Below are positions 21,834-32,153 of a DNA stretch of 32,345 bases, piece after piece; within the stretch, counting starts at the first letter, position 1, and each line of letters begins with the position of its first letter. The stretch is from Helicobacter sp. (GTDB lineage: Bacteria; Campylobacterota; Campylobacteria; Campylobacterales; Helicobacteraceae), in contig JARHZY010000144.1 of NCBI GenBank assembly GCA_029264655.1, forward strand, positions 1 to 32,345, given 5' to 3'. The notes beneath the pieces are model-generated. The model had not been told where the DNA came from, searched no databases, and was given only the letters and a program-made list of their open reading frames with translations. The position numbers and the translations under genes were made by a program.

Positions 21834-22214
21834 ATGGGAAAATTTGATATTATAAGCACATGTAATGCACCACAGGCAATAGGACCATACTCACAGGCAA
21901 TTATTACCCATAATCTTATTTTTACTTCTGGGCAGATTCCATTATTACCTAATGGTGAATTTTTAGATTCTGATATACAAACACAAACACACCAAGTATG
22001 TAAGAATTTACAAGCAGTTTTGCAAGCAGCAGGTAGCAGCTTAGCGTATGTTGTAAAAACAAATGTGTACTTAAGTGATATGGAATATTTTGTGCAGTTT
22101 AATGAAGTATATGCCATGTATTTTTCACACAAGCCAGCACGTAGCACTATTGCAGTAAAAGAACTACCAAAAGGAAGTAAAATAGAGATAGAATGTATTG
22201 CTGTTAAACCATAA
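21834..22214 (+). CDS. ridA: RidA-family reactive intermediate/imine deaminase
   Basis: APQAIGPYSQAI, FTSGQIPLLPNGE, KPARSTIAVKELPKGSKIEIECIA. Confidence 0.95.
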   Translation: MGKFDIISTCNAPQAIGPYSQAIITHNLIFTSGQIPLLPNGEFLDSDIQTQTHQVCKNLQAVLQAAGSSLAYVVKTNVYLSDMEYFVQFNEVYAMYFSHKPARSTIAVKELPKGSKIEIECIAVKP

Positions 22215-23363
22215 TATAGTTACTCTATTGTATAGCTTAAATAAAAGGACTAGAGTTTATTGTGTTATAATAACATTTATATAGATTACCATAATAAACC
22301 AAGAATCCTTCTATCACAAATAAACAAAAATGCAAAATATTCTTAAAAACACCAATGCAAGCATTATTAAGTCTAAACAAAGGAGTAGTAGCAATGTGTT
22401 TAAAGCATCATAATGCACTACTTTTAAAGTCTTTGGCACTTTTGTTCTCTTGAATAATACGCACAAGCAAATTTAAAAATGTTTTACAGGTAGTGCTAGT
22501 ATAGTTCTATTTGTTTGCATTCAAGACATATTCACATCTCAACATATTCTATATGAGATTTTATATAATTTATATATAATTATAATCTATCATATTCTTA
22601 ATAAAATGAGCATTACAAAATACAATATAACAAGAACATTGCCACAAATGTATTTCTATTTTGCATTGATACACCTTTTAGGCTTATTACATAAAGTTAA
22701 AATACATAGAATCTCACTCTTTTAAAGAAAATTTTTATTATTATATTGCTATGAATACCAATTTAATATCTATAACTTTAATATTATTGCAATGAATCTA
22801 TATTCTGCAGCTTTAATTCTATTGCCCTTACTTTTTATAAAATTATTGAGTATTTTGTGTTGCACACCATTAATATTAAATACTTAATTTACAAATTGTT
22901 TTTTATTTTTTTAAAGTTATTTTTATGCTTTTTAATGGATTCTAAAATTTAAATGGTATGAAAATGGGGTATCTGTTTTTATATCAAGCAAAGAATCTAT
23001 CATGTGTTTTTTTGTTTAGATTCTAAAAATTTTATTGCTCTGAAATGTTGTTTGCTATATATACTTTATATGTTAGATTAAACATTTTTGTAACTTAATT
23101 ACTACTAGTATCTTAAACATACAAAATTTTACATAAGCTTTATTTAAGGGCTTTTTGTATAAGTTACTCACATGTGCTTATGTGTATTTTTTGAATGTAT
23201 TCTAAAAAAGATACACAAATTGTTTGCTTATGTAATTTTAATTTGTATCAAAGTATTAATAAGTTTGTAATTTTGTATTACTTAGTTTATAACACTTTGT
23301 AAAGTGAAAAATATAATATGCAAGCACTATATAAAATCATATAAAAAAGCTTGTATTTTAAGT

Positions 23364-23369
23364 TATAAT
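23364..23369 (+). promoter_or_regulatory. Putative -10 box for a candidate small RNA
   Basis: TTAAGTTATAATGCAAGGG. Confidence 0.45.
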
Positions 23370-23373
23370 GCAA

Positions 23374-23485
23374 GGGTATTTTAAAGAGTTAAATCTTTAA
23401 AATATGTGTTATTTCACTTGTAATTTTATGTAGTAATGAACAAAGGATACACAAAAAGTAAAAAGGCTTTTTTGCTTAGTTTTTT
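23374..23485 (+). ncRNA. Candidate small RNA (~110 nt)
   Basis: TATAAT about 7 nt upstream; 5' hairpin TATTTTAAAGA-GTTAAA-TCTTTAAAATA (23377-23404); ends in an intrinsic terminator. Confidence 0.4.
23456..23485 (+). terminator. Intrinsic terminator
   Basis: AAGTAAAAA-GGCT-TTTTTGCTT 9-bp stem (one U.G) followed by AG then TTTTTT. Confidence 0.55.
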
Positions 23486-23704
23486 AGAGTATCGTTATTT
23501 ATGTATTTTGAGGTTTAAAAAGTATGGTATTATTCAATTAAATCCATTTATCTGTTGGAATCTATACACATGAAATTCCATATAATATCTTTTCATGATG
23601 TGGCACTTTGTTATGCTAACATGCCAATTAACAATTTGTATATTATTTAAATTTTTATTACATAGTAATACTTAATAGAGATAGTTGCAATGTAATTTAA
23701 AGGA

Positions 23705-23842
23705 ATGATGGTAGCCGAGTTATTTGCTATTTATTTTTATATGTTATTTCATAAATTTTTATCAATTATATATTTTTGCATATTTTTTCTATCTTCATTG
23801 ATTCTGTATATTCTCTTATTTGCATTGAGATTGGGATTTTAA
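23705..23842 (+). CDS. Possible small hydrophobic protein (45 aa)
   Basis: AAAGGA before ATGATG; MMVAELFAIYFYMLFHKFLSIIYFCIFFLSSLILYILLFALRLGF*; below the supplied ORF cutoff and in AT-rich DNA. Confidence 0.25.
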   Translation: MMVAELFAIYFYMLFHKFLSIIYFCIFFLSSLILYILLFALRLGF

Positions 23843-24065
23843 ACATTATGTTATAAAAATTTATAGCATATAGAGTAATAAGGGTTGTTATCTGTTTGTT
23901 TTGAAGTTTTGTTATCTTTATTTGTGTTGCTATATGCGATACTTATATGAAAATAAGCTAGATTATAATGCTATGTATTGCATGCCACTTTAGCTTTATT
24001 TGTTGATAGACAAAAAAACTTTAAGTGTCAAGAATACTTTCTGTGATTGCTATACAGCCTGTGTG

Positions 24066-25244
24066 TTATTTCATTTGTGCGGCAACTTCTTCAGCGAAGT
24101 TATCTACTTTTTTCTCAATACCCTCACCAAGCTCAAAATTGACAAAAGAAACCACTTGAATATTATCGTGCAATTCTTGACTTTTCTCATTAATTACTTG
24201 CGTAATTGTTTTTTTATCATCAAGTGCATATAATTGTGCAAGCAATGTTAATCTTTGGTCTAAAAGGGTATTATCAAGAATAAAACGTTCTAATTGTCCG
24301 GGAATAATTTTATCCCAAATGTTTTCTGGTTTTCCCTCTGCTTTTAAGGTCGCACGCAATTCTTCCTCTTTCGCATGTAATACAGATTCAGTAAGCTCTC
24401 CACGACTTACATAAGCTGGGATACGATGGAGTGGCTTTTTGAGACGCGCAAGTTCTTCATTTTCTTTTTCAAGTTCTGCAACAATTGCTACTCGTTCTTT
24501 TGCTATAAAATCTTTGTCAAGCTCTGCATAACTTAAAAACTTTGGTTTCATGGAAGCAATATGCATACTTAATAATTGAGCAAATTCATGTAATTTAGGA
24601 GTATTTGCCTCATTATCGCAACTTAAAAGCGTGATTGCTCCAACCTTTTTATTATGATGTAAATACCCATTAATAATTTGGTTTGGCTTACATGTGATGG
24701 TGGTAACTCTGCGAATGACAATATTTTCACCTATAACAGCAATTTTTTGTTTAAGATAATCACCAAAAGATTCTCCATTAATACTTAATTCCATTAGAGA
24801 ATCTGTTGTATTTAATGAACGCTTAAATGCTAAATCAAGAATGTTTGTTACAATATCTTGAAAATCCTCATTTTTTGCTACAAAATCTGTTTCAGAATTT
24901 ACCTCAACCAAAGTTGCTTTTCTAAAATCATCAGCAATTTTCAAAGCAATAACGCCTTCTGCTGCTATTCTATCAGCTTTTTTGGCTGCTTTGCTTAATC
25001 CTTTTTTACGCAAATATTCCATTGCTTCTTCTATATTACCCTTGCATTCCTTTAATGCATTTTTGCATTCCATGATACCCGCATCAGTTTTTTTGCGGAG
25101 TTCTGCTACAACTTTTGCAGAAATCTCTTGTGCTTGCCCTTTGATTTCATTTGCTAAATCTTTCACCTCATGTTTGAGTTCCCCGCCAACTTTGCTTAGT
25201 GCATCTTTTGCATTTTGTAATGCTTCTTTTGTTTCATCACGCAT
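24066..25244 (-). CDS. tsf: Translation elongation factor Ts with N-terminal extension
   Basis: [64 protein letters not shown]-like; ATG 25244 is 6 nt after AAGGAG inside rpsB and overlaps the rpsB stop (ATGCGTGA). Confidence 0.95.
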   Translation of the reverse strand: MRDETKEALQNAKDALSKVGGELKHEVKDLANEIKGQAQEISAKVVAELRKKTDAGIMECKNALKECKGNIEEAMEYLRKKGLSKAAKKADRIAAEGVIALKIADDFRKATLVEVNSETDFVAKNEDFQDIVTNILDLAFKRSLNTTDSLMELSINGESFGDYLKQKIAVIGENIVIRRVTTITCKPNQIINGYLHHNKKVGAITLLSCDNEANTPKLHEFAQLLSMHIASMKPKFLSYAELDKDFIAKERVAIVAELEKENEELARLKKPLHRIPAYVSRGELTESVLHAKEEELRATLKAEGKPENIWDKIIPGQLERFILDNTLLDQRLTLLAQLYALDDKKTITQVINEKSQELHDNIQVVSFVNFELGEGIEKKVDNFAEEVAAQMK

Positions 25245-26049
25245 TTTCATCTCCTTGTGCTTGAATTTCTTTTGCTATTTCTTCTTGTATTTCCGCCATT
25301 ACAGCTTCTTTTTCATTTTCTGTTATAGGTGCAGCTTCTGTATTCTCTGCCTGTTCTTCACCCTCTACACCATGCATTTCCCGACCTTCTGTAATCGCAT
25401 CACTAATTTCTTTACAAAAGAGTTGGATAGAGCGGATTGCATCATCGTTTCCCGGAATTGGATAATCAATTAAATCTGGATCGCAGTTTGTATCAAGTGG
25501 AGCAACTACTGGAATCCCAAGCCTGCGTGCCTCACCAACAGCAATTTTTTCTTTTAAAGCATCAACAACAAAAAGCATATCAGGAGCTTTTTTGAGATGG
25601 CGTATGCCACCAAGATATTTGTTAAGCTTTTCTTTTTTACGCATAAGCATAAGTTTTTCTTTTTTTGTAAGTAAATCAATTTGCCCGCTTGCCTCCATCT
25701 CTTCGATGATTTCAAGCTTACGCACTGATTTTTTAATAGTGCTAAAATTTGTTAGCATACCACCAAGCCAACGATAATTAACATAAGGTGCATTGACTTT
25801 TTCTGCATATTCTTTTAGTGTATCGCTTTCTTGTTTTTTTGTCCCGACAAACATAATAACTTTGCCTTCACTTGCTGCATCACGCACTATATTATATGTA
25901 TAGCGGAAATAACGTAGTGTTTTTTGTAAGTCAATAATATGGATATTTTTGCGAACACCAAAAATGAATTTTTTCATTTTTGGATTCCAACGTCTTGTTT
26001 GGTGTCCGAAATGCACACCACATTCCAATAAATCTTTCATAGTAACCAT
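25237..26049 (-). CDS. rpsB: 30S ribosomal protein S2 with acidic C-terminal tail
   Basis: [75 protein letters not shown]. Confidence 0.97.
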   Translation of the reverse strand: MVTMKDLLECGVHFGHQTRRWNPKMKKFIFGVRKNIHIIDLQKTLRYFRYTYNIVRDAASEGKVIMFVGTKKQESDTLKEYAEKVNAPYVNYRWLGGMLTNFSTIKKSVRKLEIIEEMEASGQIDLLTKKEKLMLMRKKEKLNKYLGGIRHLKKAPDMLFVVDALKEKIAVGEARRLGIPVVAPLDTNCDPDLIDYPIPGNDDAIRSIQLFCKEISDAITEGREMHGVEGEEQAENTEAAPITENEKEAVMAEIQEEIAKEIQAQGDENA

Positions 26050-26225
26050 AGCATAAGCTCCTTAAAATTTAATATAAATTTTGTGAATTGGTTTTGCCGC
26101 CATGCCCATTAACTCTTTGCTTATTTATATTGCATTTTTGAATGTTCGTTCCTAAAACAATATATAACAAGGAGCAACCAATTTTTAGGATTGGCATGTG
26201 AGTTTTTCACAAAGCTATAATTATA
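26050..26225 (-). promoter_or_regulatory. Long structured 5' leader and promoter of rpsB-tsf
   Basis: Extended -10 TGTATAAT (minus 26227-26220) about 170 nt upstream of ATG; hairpin CCAAT-CCTAAAA-ATTGG with its loop complementary to downstream TTTTAGG; GCTCCTT complementary to the SD AAGGAGC. Confidence 0.55.
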
Positions 26226-26558
26226 CAATAAAAATGTAATTTTGTGTGCTTTTTAAATTTAATTTTATAATTCAAACATATAAATACATAATTTAGTCAT
26301 ATAGGCAAAGTTAAGATGATGAATTTTGCTTTTTCTATAGTTATTTATCTAAAATCTTTGTATTTCAACATAATAAAATAAGAATAAGCATTGCAAGTAA
26401 GCTAATATAAAATATAATAGACGATGGGTTAGTTGCGTTATATATTTATGATTAATTGTTTATTCTATATTAAATATAGCATTTATGTATTTGCATATGC
26501 TAGAAGTAGATAAAAAATGTAAAAATTAGCAAAATGTTCTAATTTTTTATTTTTACGA

Positions 26559-26564
26559 TATAAT
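26559..26564 (+). promoter_or_regulatory. Putative -10 box (TATAAT) for mfd
   Basis: TTTACGATATAATTCAAGC about 42 nt before ATG. Confidence 0.45.
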
Positions 26565-26605
26565 TCAAGCTTATTTGTGATTAAAATTTTATTTATGGTT
26601 ATTTT

Positions 26606-29600
26606 ATGTTTTATATTCAAAGTTCTATTTATGAATTTTTTACACACGAAGATCCTAATTGCATAGTATGTGCTTTGCAGGATTTAGCACATTGTGATAT
26701 TGTCCAAACACAAATCCGCATAAAACAACAAAGCACTAAAGTGATACCGCAACAGACAAATACTAATTATGAGGAATTGCTTGCATTTTGGCAATCACAT
26801 GCCAAAGAGCAGCAAAGCTTAACTACTTTATTAGAATATAGCCAAATACTTCCTTTCCAACAATGTGCTATAAAGAATCAATTTTTAACAAATGTAAAAT
26901 TCCCACAAATTTTTGTTTGTTCAAGCGAGGAAAGTTTGCTTGCCTATCAAGCATTATGTGCCCTTACAACATTACAACATAAGCATAATACACCCAAAGA
27001 GCAACAACTTCCTATTTTGTTGCCAGATATTCGATTAAGTCCTTTTGATAGCACACAAAGCTTTTATGAAGAATTTCATGAGCTTTTTGCAAAATTAGCA
27101 TTATGGTATGAAAATGATTGCCAACAAATACTTATTAGTCCGCCACATACGCTTATGGCATTTATGCCTACTAAAGCATTATTACATAGTTTTTGTGTGC
27201 ATACGAGGCAACATATTGTTGTGAAAGATTTTATAGCAACATTACTGCATTATGGGTATGAGCATGTGGAGATTGTTGAAATGCAAGGTGAATTTTCACA
27301 TCGCGGTGATATTATTGATATTTTTATCCCAAACTTCGAATTTCCTGTGCGTATTAGTCTTTTTGATACAGAGATTGAAGAGATTATCTTTTTCAATCAT
27401 GAAACACAACTAAGTAGAGATGAAGCACTAGAGAGCTTAAAAATCTATCCAGCAATGTTTAGCCTAAATGCAGAACAACATATATATTTGGAATCTTGTA
27501 TTGCAAAGCTACAAAATACTATAGAACATAATATTAATGCATTTGGATTTTGGTTTTTAAAGGAGATTGGAGGTATTAATTTATTAGCTACATATAGTCA
27601 TATTTTTACACCAAAAGCACTAAGCGAATATCTTGTAAATCTTGAGTTTGTGATGCCAGAGATTTTGCCATCTATAACACATAAATTTGCAGTCTTGCAA
27701 GATGCAATGCATTTTAAAGATATTGAACCATTAAAAGCAAACCAACTCCACAATATGCTAAAGCTTAATAGTAATAAAGCAATCACAATTTTAAGCCCTA
27801 CAAATGCCATGCTTAAAAGCTATAATCTTGAATCCTTTGGTATAAAAACTAGAAATATTATTACGCCATTTTATTTACATATCATTGCCGAACATACATT
27901 ATTCATTAGTTTGCAAAAACCACAAAGCACACGCAAGAGACGCGTGAAATTAGAGTTAGATACTCTAAAAGTTGGTGAATATGTGGTGCATAATGAATAT
28001 GGGGTTGGAATCTTTGAATCCATAAAGCAAGTAAGTATTATGGGTGGGCTTAAAGACTTTATTAGCATTGTGTATGCAAATGATGATAGATTACTTTTGC
28101 CTGTTGAAAATCTCAATATGATTGAAAAATATAGTGCATATGATTCTATTGCAAAGATAGATAAGCTAGGTAAGTCAAGCTTCTTGCGATTAAAAGATTC
28201 TATCAAAGAAAAGCTATTTGCTATTGCCAATGAGATTATTCGCTTGCAAGCACAAAGAGAATTGAATAAAGGGGTTATGTTATCAATTGACACACCAGAA
28301 CAAATAGCAGCGATGAGTGCTTTTGAAGCAAAACGAGGCTTTATGCTTACAGATGATCAGAATCTTGCTATAAAGGAAAGTTTAAAAGATTTAAAAAGTG
28401 GCATCATTATGGATAGATTGCTTAATGGTGATGTGGGATTTGGCAAAACAGAAGTGGCAATGAGTCTTTGTTTTGCAAGTGCATTGAATGGTTATAATAG
28501 CATTGTGCTTGTGCCTACAACTTTACTTTGTAGCCAGCATTTTGAAAGTTTTAGCGAACGTATGCATAATACGAAATTGCCAAATGGACAATATTTATAT
28601 GTTACTAAAATAGATAGATTTACAACACTTACACAAAAAAAGACGATACAACAAAATCTCAAAGATTCTATACAAGTAATTATTGGCACGCACGCACTTT
28701 TTAATCTTACAATAGAGAATCTTGGACTTATGGTTATTGATGAAGAGCATAAATTTGGAGTAAAACAAAAAGAGCTTTTAAAGCAAAAAAGTCTTACAAC
28801 ACATGTCCTTTCTATGTCAGCGACACCTATTCCACGCACATTAAATATGGCATATTCTAAGCTTAAAGCTATTAGTGAATTGAAAACCCCACCATTTTTT
28901 AAACAAGAAGGAAAAACCTTTGTCAAGATAAAACAAGATTCGCTTATTAAAGAAGTTATTTTACGAGAATTGAGACGCGGTGGGCAAATCTTTTATATAT
29001 TTAACAATATTGCAAAAATAAGCACAATAAAAAATTATTTACTTGATTTATTGCCACAACTTAGAATCTTAATATTGCATTCCCAAGTGAATCCCAAAGA
29101 TACAGAAAAAGGCATGCTTGCATTTTTACAGAAGGAATATGACCTTTTGTTATGCACTTCAATTGTAGAATCAGGTATTCACCTGCCCAATGCAAACACA
29201 ATTATAATTGATGAAGCTCATAATTTTGGTATTGCTGATTTACACCAATTAAGAGGACGTGTTGGTAGGGGCAAACATGTTGGCTTTTGCTATCTTTTAA
29301 CACATGAAAATATTACACAGGAAGCAGCAAAAAGACTACTCTCTTTAGAAAAAAATTCTTACCTTGGCAGTGGAGCTGCATTAGCCTATCATGATCTAGA
29401 GATTCGTGGTGGTGGTAATTTGCTTGGTGAAGCCCAAAGTGGGCATATTAAGCAGGTTGGTTTTGGCATGTATGTGCGTATGCTTGAGGATACATTGCAA
29501 AGTCTTTTGCAAAGTGAGCAATATGAGCAAAAAGTAGATATTAAGCTTTCAGTATCAGCTTTTTTAAATGAAAGTTTGGTGGCTAGCGAACGCATGAGGC

Positions 29601-29902
29601 TTGATTTATACCGCCGTTTATCACAAGTAAAAAATGAATTTGAGGTGCGTGAAATTGAAGGGGAAATTGAACAACGTTTTGGGAAGCTTGATAAATATAG
29701 TTTGCAATTTTTAGAAATTATTATTATTAAAACACTTGCCTTAAAACTTGGTATCAAGTCAATTACAAATATAGGATACAATATTAATCTAATAGGGCAT
29801 GATGATACACGCATTACTTTACAATCTCCAACAAAAGATGATGATGATATATTACTAACAATTACAACAAAATTAAAAACACTTTTGCAAGTAGTAAATT
29901 AA
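26606..29902 (+). CDS. mfd: Transcription-repair coupling factor
   Basis: GEYVVHNEYGVGIFE RNAP-interaction-type domain; helicase motifs GDVGFGKTEVA, DEEHKFGVKQKE, SATPIPRTLNMA, QLRGRVGRG. Confidence 0.96.
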   Translation: MFYIQSSIYEFFTHEDPNCIVCALQDLAHCDIVQTQIRIKQQSTKVIPQQTNTNYEELLAFWQSHAKEQQSLTTLLEYSQILPFQQCAIKNQFLTNVKFPQIFVCSSEESLLAYQALCALTTLQHKHNTPKEQQLPILLPDIRLSPFDSTQSFYEEFHELFAKLALWYENDCQQILISPPHTLMAFMPTKALLHSFCVHTRQHIVVKDFIATLLHYGYEHVEIVEMQGEFSHRGDIIDIFIPNFEFPVRISLFDTEIEEIIFFNHETQLSRDEALESLKIYPAMFSLNAEQHIYLESCIAKLQNTIEHNINAFGFWFLKEIGGINLLATYSHIFTPKALSEYLVNLEFVMPEILPSITHKFAVLQDAMHFKDIEPLKANQLHNMLKLNSNKAITILSPTNAMLKSYNLESFGIKTRNIITPFYLHIIAEHTLFISLQKPQSTRKRRVKLELDTLKVGEYVVHNEYGVGIFESIKQVSIMGGLKDFISIVYANDDRLLLPVENLNMIEKYSAYDSIAKIDKLGKSSFLRLKDSIKEKLFAIANEIIRLQAQRELNKGVMLSIDTPEQIAAMSAFEAKRGFMLTDDQNLAIKESLKDLKSGIIMDRLLNGDVGFGKTEVAMSLCFASALNGYNSIVLVPTTLLCSQHFESFSERMHNTKLPNGQYLYVTKIDRFTTLTQKKTIQQNLKDSIQVIIGTHALFNLTIENLGLMVIDEEHKFGVKQKELLKQKSLTTHVLSMSATPIPRTLNMAYSKLKAISELKTPPFFKQEGKTFVKIKQDSLIKEVILRELRRGGQIFYIFNNIAKISTIKNYLLDLLPQLRILILHSQVNPKDTEKGMLAFLQKEYDLLLCTSIVESGIHLPNANTIIIDEAHNFGIADLHQLRGRVGRGKHVGFCYLLTHENITQEAAKRLLSLEKNSYLGSGAALAYHDLEIRGGGNLLGEAQSGHIKQVGFGMYVRMLEDTLQSLLQSEQYEQKVDIKLSVSAFLNESLVASERMRLDLYRRLSQVKNEFEVREIEGEIEQRFGKLDKYSLQFLEIIIIKTLALKLGIKSITNIGYNINLIGHDDTRITLQSPTKDDDDILLTITTKLKTLLQVVN

Positions 29903-30253
29903 GTATGATAAATTATATTTTCTCATGTCTTTAAAATAATAAGGGGTATTTTATGCATGTTAAAAGATATTATAAAGCATGTATGAATATTTAATGGTTT
30001 TCTATATTGAAGATTCTATAAAATGGCGATATTATAGAGCAAGCTTCTTGGAATCTAGAGTTAAATATAATAAAATTCACGCCATTTATTCCCTACTTAA
30101 ACTCAATTTAGCTAAAACAGATACATTATACAAAATCTTTAATAGTAACTTTATAAAGCTATCTTCTTTATTATTGGATACTATGAAAAAATCTTTTATT
30201 TCTTAACATTAAAAGTTTTAGTAGTTTTCATTATAACTTAGCTTGCATGGTAT

Positions 30254-30273
30254 CTTTTGCAAAACTTTTGCAA
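30254..30273 (+). repeat. Tandem 9-bp direct repeat CTTTTGCAA-AA-CTTTTGCAA upstream of the yagU-like gene
   Basis: Perfect repeats at 30254-30262 and 30265-30273, 11-bp period, just upstream of TATAAT 30283-30288. Confidence 0.6.
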
Positions 30274-30319
30274 GTATTTGTGTATAATGGCATAATAAAA
30301 ATATATTACAAGGAATAGT

Positions 30320-30847
30320 ATGCAAGTTTATACAAATCTTGGTAAAATATATCGTATATGGGTAAGCCTTTTCATTGGTATTATCGTTGGGGCTATAGGT
30401 GGTATCATGCGGATTGGATGGGAGATTTTATTCCCCCTACATTTACAAACAACTCTAAATACACAAGCCCAATATATATTACAATTATTGCATATTAGCC
30501 CTGAAAATTTAAAGCTATATTATGTATTTGCAAATGGCTATGAATGGCATGTCTTATATTTGGCATGGCAATTTGGCTTTTCTATTTTTTTTAGTTTATG
30601 CTATATTTTAGTTGCAGAATTTTGGTTGCGTCTTAAATTTGGACATGGAATCTTTTATGGCGTTATCTTATGGTTTTGTGTCTATGTTTTATTTTTACCT
30701 TTACTTGGTTTTGTTGCACCAAGCGCAGATTCTGCAATGCGTTATTATAGCAGTAGCCTTATAGAATCATTATTGTGGATATGGCTTATTGAGCTTACTC
30801 GCAGAGATTTACGCAATAGAATCACACAAGAGCGAGATCCATTTTAA
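30320..30847 (+). CDS. YagU/DUF1440-like inner membrane protein
   Basis: 175-aa multi-TM ORF with GAIGGIMRIGWEILFPLH and YEWHVLYLAWQFGFSIFFSLCY. Confidence 0.7.
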   Translation: MQVYTNLGKIYRIWVSLFIGIIVGAIGGIMRIGWEILFPLHLQTTLNTQAQYILQLLHISPENLKLYYVFANGYEWHVLYLAWQFGFSIFFSLCYILVAEFWLRLKFGHGIFYGVILWFCVYVLFLPLLGFVAPSADSAMRYYSSSLIESLLWIWLIELTRRDLRNRITQERDPF

Positions 30848-30972
30848 TTTATATGAAATATTATTTGGTATAATCTATAAGAGATTAAATGAAAAAGAGT
30901 AATAGCTCCTTAATCTCTTATGTATATAAAAATGCTATAATAAAAAATTGATTTTCTTCAGAAAGGATAAAT

Positions 30973-31992
30973 GTGGCAATTAAAGAATTTGTAGTAGGTG
31001 TTGTCGGAGTTACAGGGGCTGTTGGTGAGGAATTATTACGCATTTTAGATGAGAGGTCTTTCCCTGTAAAAAAGATTGTTCCACTTGCAAGTGCGCGTAG
31101 TGCAGGTGAAGAAGTTGTATTTGGTAATGAGAAACTTCGTGTATTAGAAACAACAGATTCTGTATTTAAAGATGAAGGTATTGAGATTGCTTTTTTCAGT
31201 GCTGGCTCTAGTGTGAGCGAAAGATTTGCTAAAAGTGCCACAGAGGCAGGAGCACTTGTTATTGATAATACAAGCTTTTTTCGTATGCATGATTCTATCC
31301 CTCTTGTTGTGCCAGAAGTTAATCCACAAGATATTAAAAAAGATTCTACAATTATCGCAAATCCCAATTGCTCTACAATACAAATGGTGCATGTGCTTGC
31401 TCCACTACATAAAGCATTTGGTATAGAGCGTGTTGATGTAAGCACTTATCAAGCTGTAAGTGGTGCAGGCAAAAAAGGCATGGAAGAGCTAGTTATGCAA
31501 ATGCAACAATTCTTTGCATTTGAGCTTGATAATGCCATACCAAAAGCATTTCAACATAGAATTGCACTCAATCTTATCCCCCATATTGATATTTTTCTTG
31601 ATAATGGTTACACCAAAGAAGAAATGAAAATGATAAATGAAAGTCAAAAAATCATGCATGCATCCTTTGAGATTGCTGCAACATGTGTGCGTGTGCCAAT
31701 TTTACGCAGCCATAGTGAAACTTTGAGTATTCGTTTTAAAAATGAAGTAAATGCAAATCAAGCAAGAGAAATTTTACAAAATGCAGAAAGCGTGGTAGTA
31801 GTGGATAATCCTAAACAAAATGAATATCCCATGCCACTTATTGCCACAGATACTGATGAAACTTTTGTTGGTAGAATACGCGAAGATACTTATAATAAAC
31901 ATATTTTGCATTTATTTTGTGTAGCTGATCAAGTGCGTGTTGGTGCAGCTACAAATGCTATTCGTATTGCTGAAAAATGGATTGCACTTTAA
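30973..31992 (+). CDS. asd: Aspartate-semialdehyde dehydrogenase
   Basis: VGVVGVTGAVGEELLRILDERSFPV, NPNCSTIQMV, YQAVSGAGKKGMEEL; GTG start with AAAGGA. Confidence 0.96.
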   Translation: MAIKEFVVGVVGVTGAVGEELLRILDERSFPVKKIVPLASARSAGEEVVFGNEKLRVLETTDSVFKDEGIEIAFFSAGSSVSERFAKSATEAGALVIDNTSFFRMHDSIPLVVPEVNPQDIKKDSTIIANPNCSTIQMVHVLAPLHKAFGIERVDVSTYQAVSGAGKKGMEELVMQMQQFFAFELDNAIPKAFQHRIALNLIPHIDIFLDNGYTKEEMKMINESQKIMHASFEIAATCVRVPILRSHSETLSIRFKNEVNANQAREILQNAESVVVVDNPKQNEYPMPLIATDTDETFVGRIREDTYNKHILHLFCVADQVRVGAATNAIRIAEKWIAL

Positions 31993-32153
31993 AGTATTGA
32001 ATGGTGTTTGTTTCAAAAGATTATATAAGTATTTATATATGAAAAGCAAATGACAAATAGATAAAAACCTCTCTATAGAATAACAAAATAACTTTAAACC
32101 TTTATTTAACACAATTAAGATAAAATTCTCTTATTTTTTATAGGAGAGTTTTT

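Noticed and set aside
22394-22453. Short ORF MCLKHHNALLLKSLALLFS with AAAGGAG upstream
   Set aside because: Only 19 aa; good RBS spacing but no further support, cannot be separated from chance.
29979-30206. 75-aa ORF between mfd and the yagU-like gene
   Set aside because: No strong RBS, no recognised family; left out as a supported feature though it may be a decayed gene.
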